A stretch of 64,000 nt of DNA, taken from NCBI GenBank assembly GCA_008933805.1, contig WBUH01000001.1, positions 186,001 through 250,000 of the forward strand. The letters are read 5' to 3'. Shown here piece by piece: positions 44,735-53,174 of this stretch. The DNA comes from Bacteroidota bacterium. GTDB lineage: Bacteria; Bacteroidota; Bacteroidia; UBA8524. Position numbers and translations under genes: made by a program. Below the pieces are notes generated by a model. That model was not told where the DNA came from and did not search any database. It saw nothing but the letters and a program-made list of their open reading frames with translations. Numbering within the stretch: the stretch's first letter is position 1; every line of letters begins with the position of its first letter.

Positions 44735-45136
44735 ATGAAAAAAACTATCTTATTCTTTGTAATCCTGTTAGGATTTATTGCCGCCAGCACAACTGTTAGT
44801 GCCCAATGTGCAAATGCCAGAGTGCATAATCGTACCGCATACGATATGTATGTAACTATCTACGACCAGTGCGGTCAAAATACAGGTGCAGTTCTTGTGC
44901 CCGCAAACACACCGGTTGTTATCCCTATGCCGAGTGCCACTTGTGCAATGCTGTCAGGAAACATTTTTTATCCTACAATACCTTTTCCAGGCAACCCATG
45001 TTCAGGGAATCACCCGATATGCCCGCCATCAAGTAGTCCCTGTACCATTTGTAGTGGTTTTAGCCCTAAAACAGTCACAACAACTGTAACACCTCTTCTT
45101 CCTTCGGGCTGTGAATATGATATAGATATTATCTAA
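44735..45136 (+). CDS. Small secreted Cys/Pro-rich protein of unknown function
   Basis: This is a 133-residue exported protein with a signal peptide ending TTVSAQ. The mature part has eight to nine cysteines (CANARV, DQCGQN, ATCAMLSG, GNPCSGNHPICPP, SPCTICSG, SGCEYD), suggesting disulfides in an extracytoplasmic location. No family or sorting domain is recognised. It is a single gene with its own strong terminator after the stop. Confidence 0.7.
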   Translation: MKKTILFFVILLGFIAASTTVSAQCANARVHNRTAYDMYVTIYDQCGQNTGAVLVPANTPVVIPMPSATCAMLSGNIFYPTIPFPGNPCSGNHPICPPSSSPCTICSGFSPKTVTTTVTPLLPSGCEYDIDII

Positions 45137-45164
45137 ATCAGTTTAGAAACATATTAAAATGCCT

Positions 45165-45202
45165 AAGGGCAGAGACCGACTTAATGGTCTCTGCCCTTTT
45201 TC
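45165..45202 (+). terminator. Rho-independent terminator after the Cys-rich secreted protein gene
   Basis: A 13-bp stem (AAGGGCAGAGACC / GGTCTCTGCCCTT) with an 8-nt loop is followed by TTTTC. It stands 28 bp after the stop codon. Confidence 0.9.
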
Positions 45203-45262
45203 ATTATAAAACATCAAAAAAATCCCCATCGTCCCGCCTTGCTCAATATCTTTGCAGCAGCC

Positions 45263-47050
45263 ATGAGTATTGAGCACGTATTACAGCAAAACATTTCAAA
45301 AGCCATTGAAGCCCTTTACGGCGCAGCCGTTGAAGTGGCAAGTATAAAGTTGGAAACCACCAACGCCGATTTTGAGGGCGATTACACCTTTGTGGTGTTT
45401 CCTTACTTGCGAACCAGCAAAAAGAATCCTGAACAAACCGCTACTGATATTGGTGGTTTTTTGAAGGGAAATTGTGCTGAAGTGGGTGACTTTAACGTAG
45501 TAAAAGGCTTTTTGAACCTTGTAATCAGTCAAAGCTACTGGTTAAACACATTTTACAGCACGGTGGTTCCCAATGCTGATTTTGGTCGCACCACTGCGGG
45601 CAAAGGTCATAAGGTGATGGTTGAGTATTCATCGCCCAATACCAACAAACCCCTGCATTTAGGCCACATACGTAATAACCTGTTGGGTTATAGCGTGAGC
45701 CAGATATTAGAATTTAACGGCTACGAGGTGGTGAAAGCCAACCTGATAAACGACCGTGGCATACACATTTGCAAAAGTATGCTGGCATGGCAAAAGTTTG
45801 GCAACGGCGAAACCCCACAAAGCAGCGGCCTGAAAGGTGACCATTTGGTGGGCAAGTATTATGTGGAGTTTGATAAGCACTACAAGGCTGAAATAAACGA
45901 ATTAAGAGCTTCGGGCAAGAAGGAAGAAGAGGCTGAAAAAACAGCACCTTTGATTTTAGAAGCCCAAGAAATGCTGCGCAAGTGGGAGGCAGGGGATGAG
46001 GAGGTGATGAACCTTTGGAAAACCATGAATGGTTGGGTGTATGAAGGGTTTGATGCCACCTACAAGCGGTTGGGAGTTAGCTTTAATAAGTTTTATTACG
46101 AAAGCCAAACCTATTTGCTGGGCAAAGAAATAGTACAGGAAGGTTTAGACAAAGGCGTGTTTTACCGCCAAGAAGATAGCAGTGTGTGGATTGACCTTAC
46201 CGCCGAGAATTTGGATAAAAAGCTACTGTTGCGTAGGGACGGTACTTCGGTGTACATGACACAAGATTTGGGTACTGCCGATAAAAAGTACGAAGAATAC
46301 GGCTGCGATAAATCAGTATATGTGGTGGGCAATGAGCAGGATTACCATTTTAAGGTGTTGTTCTCTATCCTTAAAAAGATGGGTAAAAGCTATGCCGACG
46401 GCTTGTTTCATTTGAGTTACGGGATGGTGGATTTGCCCAGCGGTAAAATGAAATCGCGCGAGGGTACGGTAGTAGATGCTGACGATTTGATGGACGAAAT
46501 GCACAGCACCGCCCGCGAGCTTACGATGGAGTTGGGCAAGATAGAAGGCTTTAATGCAGAGGAACAAACTGAGTTGTTTGAAACTTTGGGATTAGGAGCG
46601 CTGAAATATTTCTTATTGCGTGTTGACCCTGTGAAACGCTTACTTTTCGACCCTAAAGAAAGTATTGATTTTGCAGGAAATACAGGGCCTTTTATACAAT
46701 ACACCCATGCCCGTATTTGCTCGTTGTTAAAGAATATCGAGGAGAGCGGATTCAAAACGGGTACTGATATGCCCGCTACTATATTGCCCCACGAGCGGGA
46801 TATGATTGTGTGGTTGGCTCAATTCCCCAAAGCGGTGGAAGATGCAGGCCGCGATTATAACCCAGCCCTAATTGCTTCTTATACCTACGAGTTAGCAAAA
46901 TTATATAACCGTTTCTACCACGATTCACCCGTGAACAAAGAACCTGATGCAGTGCTTAAATCGTTCCGTGTGTTGCTTACCCAAGCCACCGGCCGTGTGT
47001 TAAAACAGGGCTTGCGCTTGCTGGGTATCAAAGCCCCCGAAAGGATGTAG
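45263..47050 (+). CDS. argS: Arginyl-tRNA synthetase
   Basis: This class I synthetase charges tRNA-Arg and has 595 residues from the ATG at 45263; eight extra codons starting at TTG are unlikely. The N-terminal Add-1 domain precedes the HIGH-type signature SPNTNKPLHLGHIRNNLLG. The KMSKS position reads GKMKSREGT, a normal variant for ArgRS. DALR-type anticodon-binding domain: ESIDFAGNTGPFIQYTHAR to the C-terminus. TATCTTTG at 45247-45254 is a -7-like box only 8 bp before the ATG. Confidence 0.97.
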   Translation: MSIEHVLQQNISKAIEALYGAAVEVASIKLETTNADFEGDYTFVVFPYLRTSKKNPEQTATDIGGFLKGNCAEVGDFNVVKGFLNLVISQSYWLNTFYSTVVPNADFGRTTAGKGHKVMVEYSSPNTNKPLHLGHIRNNLLGYSVSQILEFNGYEVVKANLINDRGIHICKSMLAWQKFGNGETPQSSGLKGDHLVGKYYVEFDKHYKAEINELRASGKKEEEAEKTAPLILEAQEMLRKWEAGDEEVMNLWKTMNGWVYEGFDATYKRLGVSFNKFYYESQTYLLGKEIVQEGLDKGVFYRQEDSSVWIDLTAENLDKKLLLRRDGTSVYMTQDLGTADKKYEEYGCDKSVYVVGNEQDYHFKVLFSILKKMGKSYADGLFHLSYGMVDLPSGKMKSREGTVVDADDLMDEMHSTARELTMELGKIEGFNAEEQTELFETLGLGALKYFLLRVDPVKRLLFDPKESIDFAGNTGPFIQYTHARICSLLKNIEESGFKTGTDMPATILPHERDMIVWLAQFPKAVEDAGRDYNPALIASYTYELAKLYNRFYHDSPVNKEPDAVLKSFRVLLTQATGRVLKQGLRLLGIKAPERM

Positions 47051-47148
47051 GCAGCGTATAGTTGCTGCTACTGCGTTACTGTTTCTGTGTTATTTTCGTT
47101 TGGCTTCCTTGTAAATCGCTACCTTTATAGGGTATTAATTTAATCGTT

Positions 47149-47850
47149 ATGCCAACTACTCAACATGGCACCTGTGTTGTTTGCAAAAAGCAATACCCTG
47201 TATCACAGTTACACCCTTATTTTTTAGTCAGAAATAACTTAACAAACCTTATCTGTGCTGATTTTCCCAGCTTTGGTCAAGGTGATTTTATTTGTGCGGA
47301 TGACTTAAACGCCTACCGTTCTAAATACATTGCCCAATTGTTGAAGGGCGAGGGGGAATCATTAAACCAGTTTGAAGAGGAGATACTGGACAATCTTAAA
47401 AAGGAAGAGTTGTATGTGCAGAAGCTATACGATGAGTACGACCGACAACTAACCTATTGGGATAAACTAGCCGATAGAATTGCCAGCTTTGGCGGTAGTT
47501 GGAAGTTTATCAGCATTTTTGGCGGCTTTATATTGCTGTGGATAGCTATTAATATTTTTTTGCTCACACAAGATGCCTTCGATCCTTATCCGTTTATATT
47601 GTTAAACCTTATTTTGTCTTGTTTGGCAGCCATACAAGCTCCGGTGATAATGATGAGCCAAAACCGTATGGAGGAGCGCGACCGTATGCGTGCCGAAAAC
47701 GATTTTAAAATAAACATGAAGGCCGAGATTGAGATAAAGATATTGCACGAAAAGATGGACCACTTGATTACAAATCAATGGCAAAAGCTGTTGGAGATAC
47801 AGCAAATACAAATTGAATTGATGGAAGAAATGCGTAAAAAGCAGAAATGA
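47149..47850 (+). CDS. DUF1003 membrane protein with N-terminal CxxC segment
   Basis: This is a 233-residue DUF1003 protein. Residues 5-25 hold a possible half zinc site, CVVCKKQYPVSQLHP, with a later C and D cluster (LICADFPSFGQGDFICADD). Two membrane helices (FISIFGGFILLWIAINIFLL and PFILLNLILSCLAAIQAP) sit in the conserved DUF1003 core, which ends with ERDRMRAENDFKINMKAEIE. The C-terminal ~45 residues are a coiled coil. Function is unknown. It overlaps the sirtuin gene by 4 bp, so the two are co-translated. Confidence 0.88.
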   Translation: MPTTQHGTCVVCKKQYPVSQLHPYFLVRNNLTNLICADFPSFGQGDFICADDLNAYRSKYIAQLLKGEGESLNQFEEEILDNLKKEELYVQKLYDEYDRQLTYWDKLADRIASFGGSWKFISIFGGFILLWIAINIFLLTQDAFDPYPFILLNLILSCLAAIQAPVIMMSQNRMEERDRMRAENDFKINMKAEIEIKILHEKMDHLITNQWQKLLEIQQIQIELMEEMRKKQK

Positions 47851-48536
47851 AAAAGAAACTGGTAGTGCTTACCGGCGCGGGTATGAGTGCCGAAAGCGGA
47901 ATAAAAACATTTAGAGACAGCGACGGTTTGTGGGAAAACCACGATGTGATGGAAGTAGCAAGTATTGACGGTTGGCGTAAGAACCCGCAACTGGTGATGG
48001 AGTTTTATAACCAACGCCGCAAACAGTTGTTTGAGGTAGTACCCAATGCAGGGCATATAGGGCTTGCTGAACTGGAGCAGGATTTTGATGTACATATAAT
48101 CACACAAAATGTAGATGACTTGCACGAACGTGCAGGCTCAACCAATATTATCCATTTGCACGGTGAATTAAAGAAAGTGCGCAGCATTATGGACGAGGAG
48201 TTGGTGTACACCCTTGACGGTTGGGAACTTAAAATGGGCGATACTGCCGAGGACGGTGCGCAACTTCGTCCGCACATTGTGTGGTTTGGCGAAGAAGTAC
48301 CTATGATGGAGAATGCGGCAGTGATAACCTATGGCGCCGATATATTGGTGGTAATCGGTACATCGTTGCAGGTGTATCCTGCGGCGGGCTTGATGCATTA
48401 TGCACCGGCTCATATTCCTAAATTTTTGATTGACCCTAAAGGTGAACCCGTAAACGGGGTTAAAAACCTAACCGTACTAAACAAAACAGCCACCGAAGGG
48501 GTGGCTGAATTGAAAATATTGTTGTCGGAACTGTAA
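47847..48536 (+). CDS. cobB: NAD-dependent protein deacylase (sirtuin, class III type)
   Basis: This NAD+-dependent lysine deacylase of 229 residues removes acyl groups from proteins. NAD motifs: GAGMSAESGIKTFRD, TQNVDDLHERAG, the catalytic His in HLHGEL, and GTSLQVYPAAG. FYNQRR has the YxxR pattern associated with desuccinylase/demalonylase activity in CobB and SIRT5. The four Cys of the structural zinc site are absent; the region between HGEL and RPHIVWFGE has none. This is a short variant seen in Bacteroidota. It overlaps the DUF1003 gene. Confidence 0.93.
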   Translation: MKKKLVVLTGAGMSAESGIKTFRDSDGLWENHDVMEVASIDGWRKNPQLVMEFYNQRRKQLFEVVPNAGHIGLAELEQDFDVHIITQNVDDLHERAGSTNIIHLHGELKKVRSIMDEELVYTLDGWELKMGDTAEDGAQLRPHIVWFGEEVPMMENAAVITYGADILVVIGTSLQVYPAAGLMHYAPAHIPKFLIDPKGEPVNGVKNLTVLNKTATEGVAELKILLSEL

Positions 48537-48537
48537 A

Positions 48538-49671
48538 TTATTGTTTAAACGGGTCAGCAAATTTGGGGTCTTTTACCATACTCTCGTCTGACATTGCCTT
48601 TAAGAAAGCAATCAAGTCTTTTTTATCATCTTCGGTAAGTTCCAAGGTTGGCATTCCGTGTTTGTTGCGCACTACTTGGCCGCCGTTGTTGTTGCCCCAG
48701 CCTCCAAATGGTTTTACTTCGCTTAATTGGCGCGAAACATTGGGGTGGTTCACCACTTCAGAGTTGTAGTGTTCAACTACTTCTTCAAGGGTGGCAAAAC
48801 GTCCGTCGTGCATATAAGGAGCAGTAAAGGCAAGGTTACGAAGTTGTGGGGCTTTAAAGAAACCCTCGTCTTGCGAAGAGTTGGTAATACCCTTACGACC
48901 TTCGTCTTTATACTTGCTTTCAAGGCCGATGTTAAACACTTCAGGCATATACGAAAACGTATTATTAGCGTCTTTGTGGCATTCTTGGCAATGCAACTTG
49001 GTAAAGTACAAAGTACTACCTCGTTGTTGCTCAGGATTCAACGTGTGTGTACCCCTCATTGCCTTGTCATAAGGCGAGTTATTGGCGCGTATTGATATCA
49101 GGAAGCTGGCCAGTGCTTCGCTTATTTTGTTAACAGTAATCTTTTTACTGCCAAAAGCACTCTTAAACAATTCAGGGTAATAAGGTATTTCGGCAAGTTT
49201 GTTTTCAAGCACTTTAATATCCTCTAACCCCATTTCCTCGCGGTGTTTGATAGGCATCAACACCATGTCGGATAAGTTGTTGGCACGGGCATCCCAAAAT
49301 AAATTGGCACCTGAAGTAAGGTTAAAAATAGGAGGGGTGTTTCGGGCACCAATTTCACCAATAAAACCTTCGCTAAAGCGTTTGTCGTCGGCAAAAGCTT
49401 TTTCTTGTTTGTGACAGCTGCCGCAGGATACCGCATTGTTAAACGATAAGTGCTTATCATAAAACAATACCCTACCCAAAGTAGCCTTATCATTAGTAAC
49501 TTCAATACCTGTAAAAATCCCCGACAAGTTGCTGGTGTAATCAAATGAAGTAGCCGGAAGTTCAGGTTTTTCGTAAGGTAATTCAGTACGCTGTGTGTCG
49601 CGTTTACAGGCCGCTACCAAAAGCATCACCGATGCGGCCATTGCAGATAATTTTACGGTTACGTTTTTCAT
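48538..49671 (-). CDS. Di-heme cytochrome c peroxidase-family lipoprotein (copy 2)
   Basis: This is a periplasmic MauG/CCP-family protein, about 377 residues from the ATG at 49671, with a lipoprotein signal ending LLVAAC. Two heme c sites are present: CGSCHKQE and CQECHKD, with the downstream motif APYMHDGRFATLEEVVEHYN and the C-terminal MPTLELTEDDKKDLIAFL. Family members reduce hydrogen peroxide or oxidise protein substrates. It is the last gene of a four-gene operon with a tandem paralogue directly upstream. Confidence 0.92.
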   Translation of the reverse strand: MKNVTVKLSAMAASVMLLVAACKRDTQRTELPYEKPELPATSFDYTSNLSGIFTGIEVTNDKATLGRVLFYDKHLSFNNAVSCGSCHKQEKAFADDKRFSEGFIGEIGARNTPPIFNLTSGANLFWDARANNLSDMVLMPIKHREEMGLEDIKVLENKLAEIPYYPELFKSAFGSKKITVNKISEALASFLISIRANNSPYDKAMRGTHTLNPEQQRGSTLYFTKLHCQECHKDANNTFSYMPEVFNIGLESKYKDEGRKGITNSSQDEGFFKAPQLRNLAFTAPYMHDGRFATLEEVVEHYNSEVVNHPNVSRQLSEVKPFGGWGNNNGGQVVRNKHGMPTLELTEDDKKDLIAFLKAMSDESMVKDPKFADPFKQ

Positions 49672-49721
49672 AATTTGGTTTTCAATATCGAATATACAAT
49701 TAAAATACCTCTTACCCCCAA

Positions 49722-50864
49722 TCAATAATTAAATGGGTCTGAATATTTTGAGTCGGTAAGCAGTTTGTTGTCCTTAAGTGCTTTTAAGAAAGCCACAAGG
49801 TCGGCCTTTTCATCGGGTGTAAGTTCAAGAGTTGGCATGCCAAATTGATTAAGCTTAGGCGATGAGGTGTTGTTATTGCCCCAGCCTCCGCTATTAGGGT
49901 CAACGATTCTTAGCTGAGGCGACACATTAGCATGGTCTACTACGCCTGAATTATAATGATCAACCACTTCTTCAAGCGTTGCAAAACGTCCGTCGTGCAT
50001 ATAAGGAGCTGTTACGGCAAGGTTGCGTAAAGGGGGGGCTTTAAAAAGACCTTCAGCTTCAGGAAAACTTACACGTTCGCCCATTCCCTTATCTGTGTAA
50101 TTTTTTTCAAGTCCTATGTTAAACGAGGCGCTGTTGTAATAGGGCGCAGTAGCGGGACCATGGCAGGTTTGGCAATGTAGGCCGCTAAAAACTTCAAAGC
50201 CCTGTTTTTCTTGTGCATTTAGTGCATCAATGCCAATCTTTTCAAACAATGTGTTTTCAGAACGAATTGAAAGAATAAACTGCGTTAACGCTTCGCTAAT
50301 ACCTTTTGTGGTTACTTGCGATGAACCGAAAGCTTTGTTAAACAATTCGGCATAGTAAGGCACTTTGTTTAGCTTTGTCTCAAGCATTTCTATTTTTTCC
50401 ATGCCCATTTCCACATTGTGGCGTATTGGCATCAGCACCATTTCACGCAAATCGTTGGCTCGGCTGTCCCAAAAAAAGTTACCACTTCCGGCAAGGTTAA
50501 ATATTGGCGGTGCATTTCTTGTTCCTAATCCGGCTGCAAAGCCCGCGCTAAAACGGTTAGGGTCGGCAAAGGCGTTTTCTTGTTTATGGCAACTGCCGCA
50601 TGATACCGCATTGTTTACCGACATGAACTTCTCATAGAACAATACCCTTCCCAGTGCAGCTACGTCGTTATTAATTGTTATTCTATTTCCTTGTCTGTCA
50701 AAGAAAAATACATGAGTAGTCCCTGATTCGTAATCAAAGGCAGATTGAGCTAGCAAAGGCGCTTTAAAACTTTCTTCATTTTTTGGAGCTTCCCGTTTAC
50801 ATGCAACGGCCAATAGCAAAGCCGATGCAAATAATGATGCCCATTTGATAGTGTTAGTTTTCAT
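49722..50864 (-). CDS. Di-heme cytochrome c peroxidase-family lipoprotein (copy 1)
   Basis: This is a 380-residue paralogue of the next gene, with a lipoprotein signal ending LLAVAC and heme sites CGSCHKQENAF and CQTCHGPA; APYMHDGRFATLEEVVDHYN and MPTLELTPDEKADLVAFL match the second copy closely. The two copies differ most in the linkers after the lipid anchor. The start overlaps the upstream barrel gene by 4 bp, so it is translationally coupled to it. Two electron-transfer hemes and membrane anchoring suggest a periplasmic peroxidase. Confidence 0.92.
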   Translation of the reverse strand: MKTNTIKWASLFASALLLAVACKREAPKNEESFKAPLLAQSAFDYESGTTHVFFFDRQGNRITINNDVAALGRVLFYEKFMSVNNAVSCGSCHKQENAFADPNRFSAGFAAGLGTRNAPPIFNLAGSGNFFWDSRANDLREMVLMPIRHNVEMGMEKIEMLETKLNKVPYYAELFNKAFGSSQVTTKGISEALTQFILSIRSENTLFEKIGIDALNAQEKQGFEVFSGLHCQTCHGPATAPYYNSASFNIGLEKNYTDKGMGERVSFPEAEGLFKAPPLRNLAVTAPYMHDGRFATLEEVVDHYNSGVVDHANVSPQLRIVDPNSGGWGNNNTSSPKLNQFGMPTLELTPDEKADLVAFLKALKDNKLLTDSKYSDPFNY

Positions 50865-51538
50865 ATCTTTATTATAAAATATACAGTTGTGGGAAATGAA
50901 AATGCAACGTCATTTTTTGCTGTGAAATCTGATGTGGTTAGCGAAGGATAGCGGCTGTCTTCGGCTGTTGTTTTTTCTTCGCTGTAAAAGTATAACAATG
51001 CCCCTTCAGCACTTAAGCTAAGCCTGCGGGTCATTATAAACTCTACTCCAAGCACAGGGCCTCCGCCAAATGCGATGTTTCTTGTAGTTATAGAGGATAC
51101 TTGGTTAGGCGGTACAGGAGTAACAGTGGTTTTTGAAACTGATTTTTCGTACTGCCAGCGTATATCACCTCCTGCATAACCTATTAAACGTTTTGCCAAG
51201 GTAAATTGCCTTTCGTAACCTATGCGCAAGTAATAATTAAGCAAACTCGAATCCGGTAGGTTTGCGCTTGTTGTTGATGATTGTTTTTGTGAAAGAAATT
51301 TGATACCCAAACCGGCGCGCAATACATTGCTGCCACCCATTATATATTTATAGGTGAGCAGATAGGGATTATCTGCGGCAGTGGTAATAGTATTGAACGA
51401 CAAAAATTCTTTCACAAAAGCAGTTGAGTTAATTCCTATTTGATGTTTTAGCTGTTGTTTAGCGGTGTCCTGCGCTGTAGTGCTTACAATTGCTGCAAAA
51501 ACAATCAGTACCGCAATACATCCCCTTACTTGCAGCAT
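50861..51538 (-). CDS. Outer membrane beta-barrel family protein (copy B)
   Basis: This is a 225-residue exported protein starting at the ATG at 51538 (signal peptide ending STTAQ); the longer frame begins with TTG. The mature part has alternating amphipathic strands with HQIGINSTAFVKEFLSFN near its start and aromatic strand ends (TTVYFIIKI at the C-terminus). It is homologous to the preceding gene. The function is unknown; it probably is a small barrel in the outer membrane. It overlaps the downstream peroxidase by 4 bp. Confidence 0.78.
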   Translation of the reverse strand: MLQVRGCIAVLIVFAAIVSTTAQDTAKQQLKHQIGINSTAFVKEFLSFNTITTAADNPYLLTYKYIMGGSNVLRAGLGIKFLSQKQSSTTSANLPDSSLLNYYLRIGYERQFTLAKRLIGYAGGDIRWQYEKSVSKTTVTPVPPNQVSSITTRNIAFGGGPVLGVEFIMTRRLSLSAEGALLYFYSEEKTTAEDSRYPSLTTSDFTAKNDVAFSFPTTVYFIIKI

Positions 51539-51609
51539 TGCAAGTATAAAATTACTCGATTTTTTATGTAAGGCAATGTTTTTCAATGTATTTCGTCGAA
51601 AATATTGTA

Positions 51610-52281
51610 CTAAATGTTAATGATAAAAAATATGGACGTGGGCACTGTAACAAGCACCCTTGAGAGGGCACTGTATTCGTTCCGCTCAAACCCTATAAAC
51701 TGTGTGTTTATTTCACGCCTGCGGTTCTCTCCATAAGTTACATAAGCTGTAGTTTCAGCGTTCAGGCTTATTCGCTTGTTTATTTTAAACTCAATCCCTA
51801 AAATAGGTCCGCCGCCGGCAGAAAAGCCTTCAATGCTTGAAATCATTTCTTCTTGCTTTTGAGGGAAGCCTCCTCCAAGTACGGAGCTTGTAAAACGCGA
51901 TTTTGAGTATGAATACACCGCATCAACACCGAAGTATAGCAGCCAATGTTTATCAAGGCCCTTTTGCCATTCGTATCCCAAGCGGGTATCGATAGTCATG
52001 TTTGAGTTGGAGCTTAAACCCGTAGGGCTGTTTGTGTTGTTTTTTGTTTTTGTATTACTACCGCCTAAGCCTATACGCCAGCCTTGATTGTCATCGATGT
52101 ATTTATAGGTTACTAAATAAGGGCTGATTCCTGCTATTGTGTTGTTAAACGATAAGAATTGTTTGATAAAAAGTGAAGCATTTACACCTATTTGGTGTGT
52201 AGGCTTCTGCTCTTCATCAGTTTGGGCAATCGCCTGTGCTGAGATTATAAGGAATGCAATAAGTGCTAGTTTAACTCTCAT
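51610..52281 (-). CDS. Outer membrane beta-barrel family protein (copy A)
   Basis: This is a 223-residue paralogue of the adjacent gene, with a signal peptide ending QAIAQ and the shared opening THQIGVNASLFIKQFLSFN, a GGGPILGIEFKINKRISL segment and the terminal SIFFIINI. It is the first gene of the operon leading to two di-heme peroxidases. The 311-bp region upstream is divergent with the DinB gene and presumably holds both promoters. Confidence 0.78.
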   Translation of the reverse strand: MRVKLALIAFLIISAQAIAQTDEEQKPTHQIGVNASLFIKQFLSFNNTIAGISPYLVTYKYIDDNQGWRIGLGGSNTKTKNNTNSPTGLSSNSNMTIDTRLGYEWQKGLDKHWLLYFGVDAVYSYSKSRFTSSVLGGGFPQKQEEMISSIEGFSAGGGPILGIEFKINKRISLNAETTAYVTYGENRRREINTQFIGFERNEYSALSRVLVTVPTSIFFIINI

Positions 52282-52592
52282 ATTTACTATTGACGTATTA
52301 ATTAGGTTTGAGGTTGGATGCGTTTATAATAGTTGTATGATGCAATATTCTTTACTAAGAGACTGTTACAAGCACATAAACGCTGCTTTATTGTGTAAAC
52401 GTATTTCGTTCGTCGAAAACTTAACTTAAAGTGTACATCTCCTAGCAACTGAGAGTTTGTAAAATTAACTGCTTGTTTATTAGAGCAAAAGAATATTTTG
52501 CGTGATTTTAACGCAAAAATCTTAGCCAAAGCATTGCGGCTGATAGTAGGTGTTGTATATTTGCGTAATAATTACATAAATATTGTTCTTGT
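52282..52592. other. Divergent intergenic region of 311 bp
   Basis: This gap separates the barrel/peroxidase operon from the DinB gene. It contains the DinB-side promoter at 52534-52563. I see no RNA gene or convincing ORF; a 75-codon minus-strand frame at 52302-52529 has no recognisable start signal or domain. Confidence 0.6.
52534..52563 (+). promoter_or_regulatory. Promoter of the DinB-family gene
   Basis: TTG at 52534-52536, exactly 19 bp, then TATATTTG at 52556-52563: a full match to the Bacteroidota -33/-7 pattern. It leaves a ~25-nt leader before the ATG at 52593. Confidence 0.72.
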
Positions 52593-53087
52593 ATGAAAAC
52601 AATAAACGTTTTAAAAGAATTACACGAGGCAAATCATTGGGCAAATGGATTATTGCTGGAGACAATACCCGAAGATTTATTTGCAGCCGAAGCAAAAGGA
52701 AGTTATAACAGCATAAAAGCAATATATACGCATATATGGGATGCGCAAACGGTATGGTACAACCGCCTTACGGGCAATGCAAATGCTCCTATGCCCTCAA
52801 AAAGTTTTGAAGGGGATTACGATGTGTTGCGCAAGGCAATTTTAGTGAGCAGCGAAAACTACACTCGGCTGTTGGATGATAAGACCGACGCTTATTTAGA
52901 AGAAATATTGTCGTACACCAACTTGCAGGGCAAACCCTTTGAACAGCCTATTTATGAGATTTTGTTGCATATAACTAACCACAGCGGCTACCACAGAGGG
53001 CAGGTGGTTGATAGGCTGCGTGCATTAGGTTTTGAAGGTAAAATACCACAAACTGATGTGATTGCTTGGTACAGACTTAAGCGATAA
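52593..53087 (+). CDS. DinB-family metal-binding protein
   Basis: This is a 164-residue four-helix-bundle protein of the DinB/YfiT superfamily. The three metal-binding His are in THIWDAQTVW (first) and HITNHSGYHRGQV (second and third). Members are thiol S-transferases or unknown; the damage-inducible name is historical and no LexA-type site is seen. The region between helices (LLVLEEILSYTN-like) carries no extra domain. It is transcribed alone, from a good promoter. Confidence 0.87.
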   Translation: MKTINVLKELHEANHWANGLLLETIPEDLFAAEAKGSYNSIKAIYTHIWDAQTVWYNRLTGNANAPMPSKSFEGDYDVLRKAILVSSENYTRLLDDKTDAYLEEILSYTNLQGKPFEQPIYEILLHITNHSGYHRGQVVDRLRALGFEGKIPQTDVIAWYRLKR

Positions 53088-53174
53088 AGTAGCACGGGGT
53101 TATTTTGGTGCACAAACAGTTAGCTTTTTGGGCAGTTTGGTATATATTTACAAAACCAATTACCCACAAAGCTG

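Noticed and set aside
52302-52529. 75-codon minus-strand ORF in the 311-bp gap
   Set aside because: Low-complexity, no domain, no start signal, and it would block the divergent promoter region.
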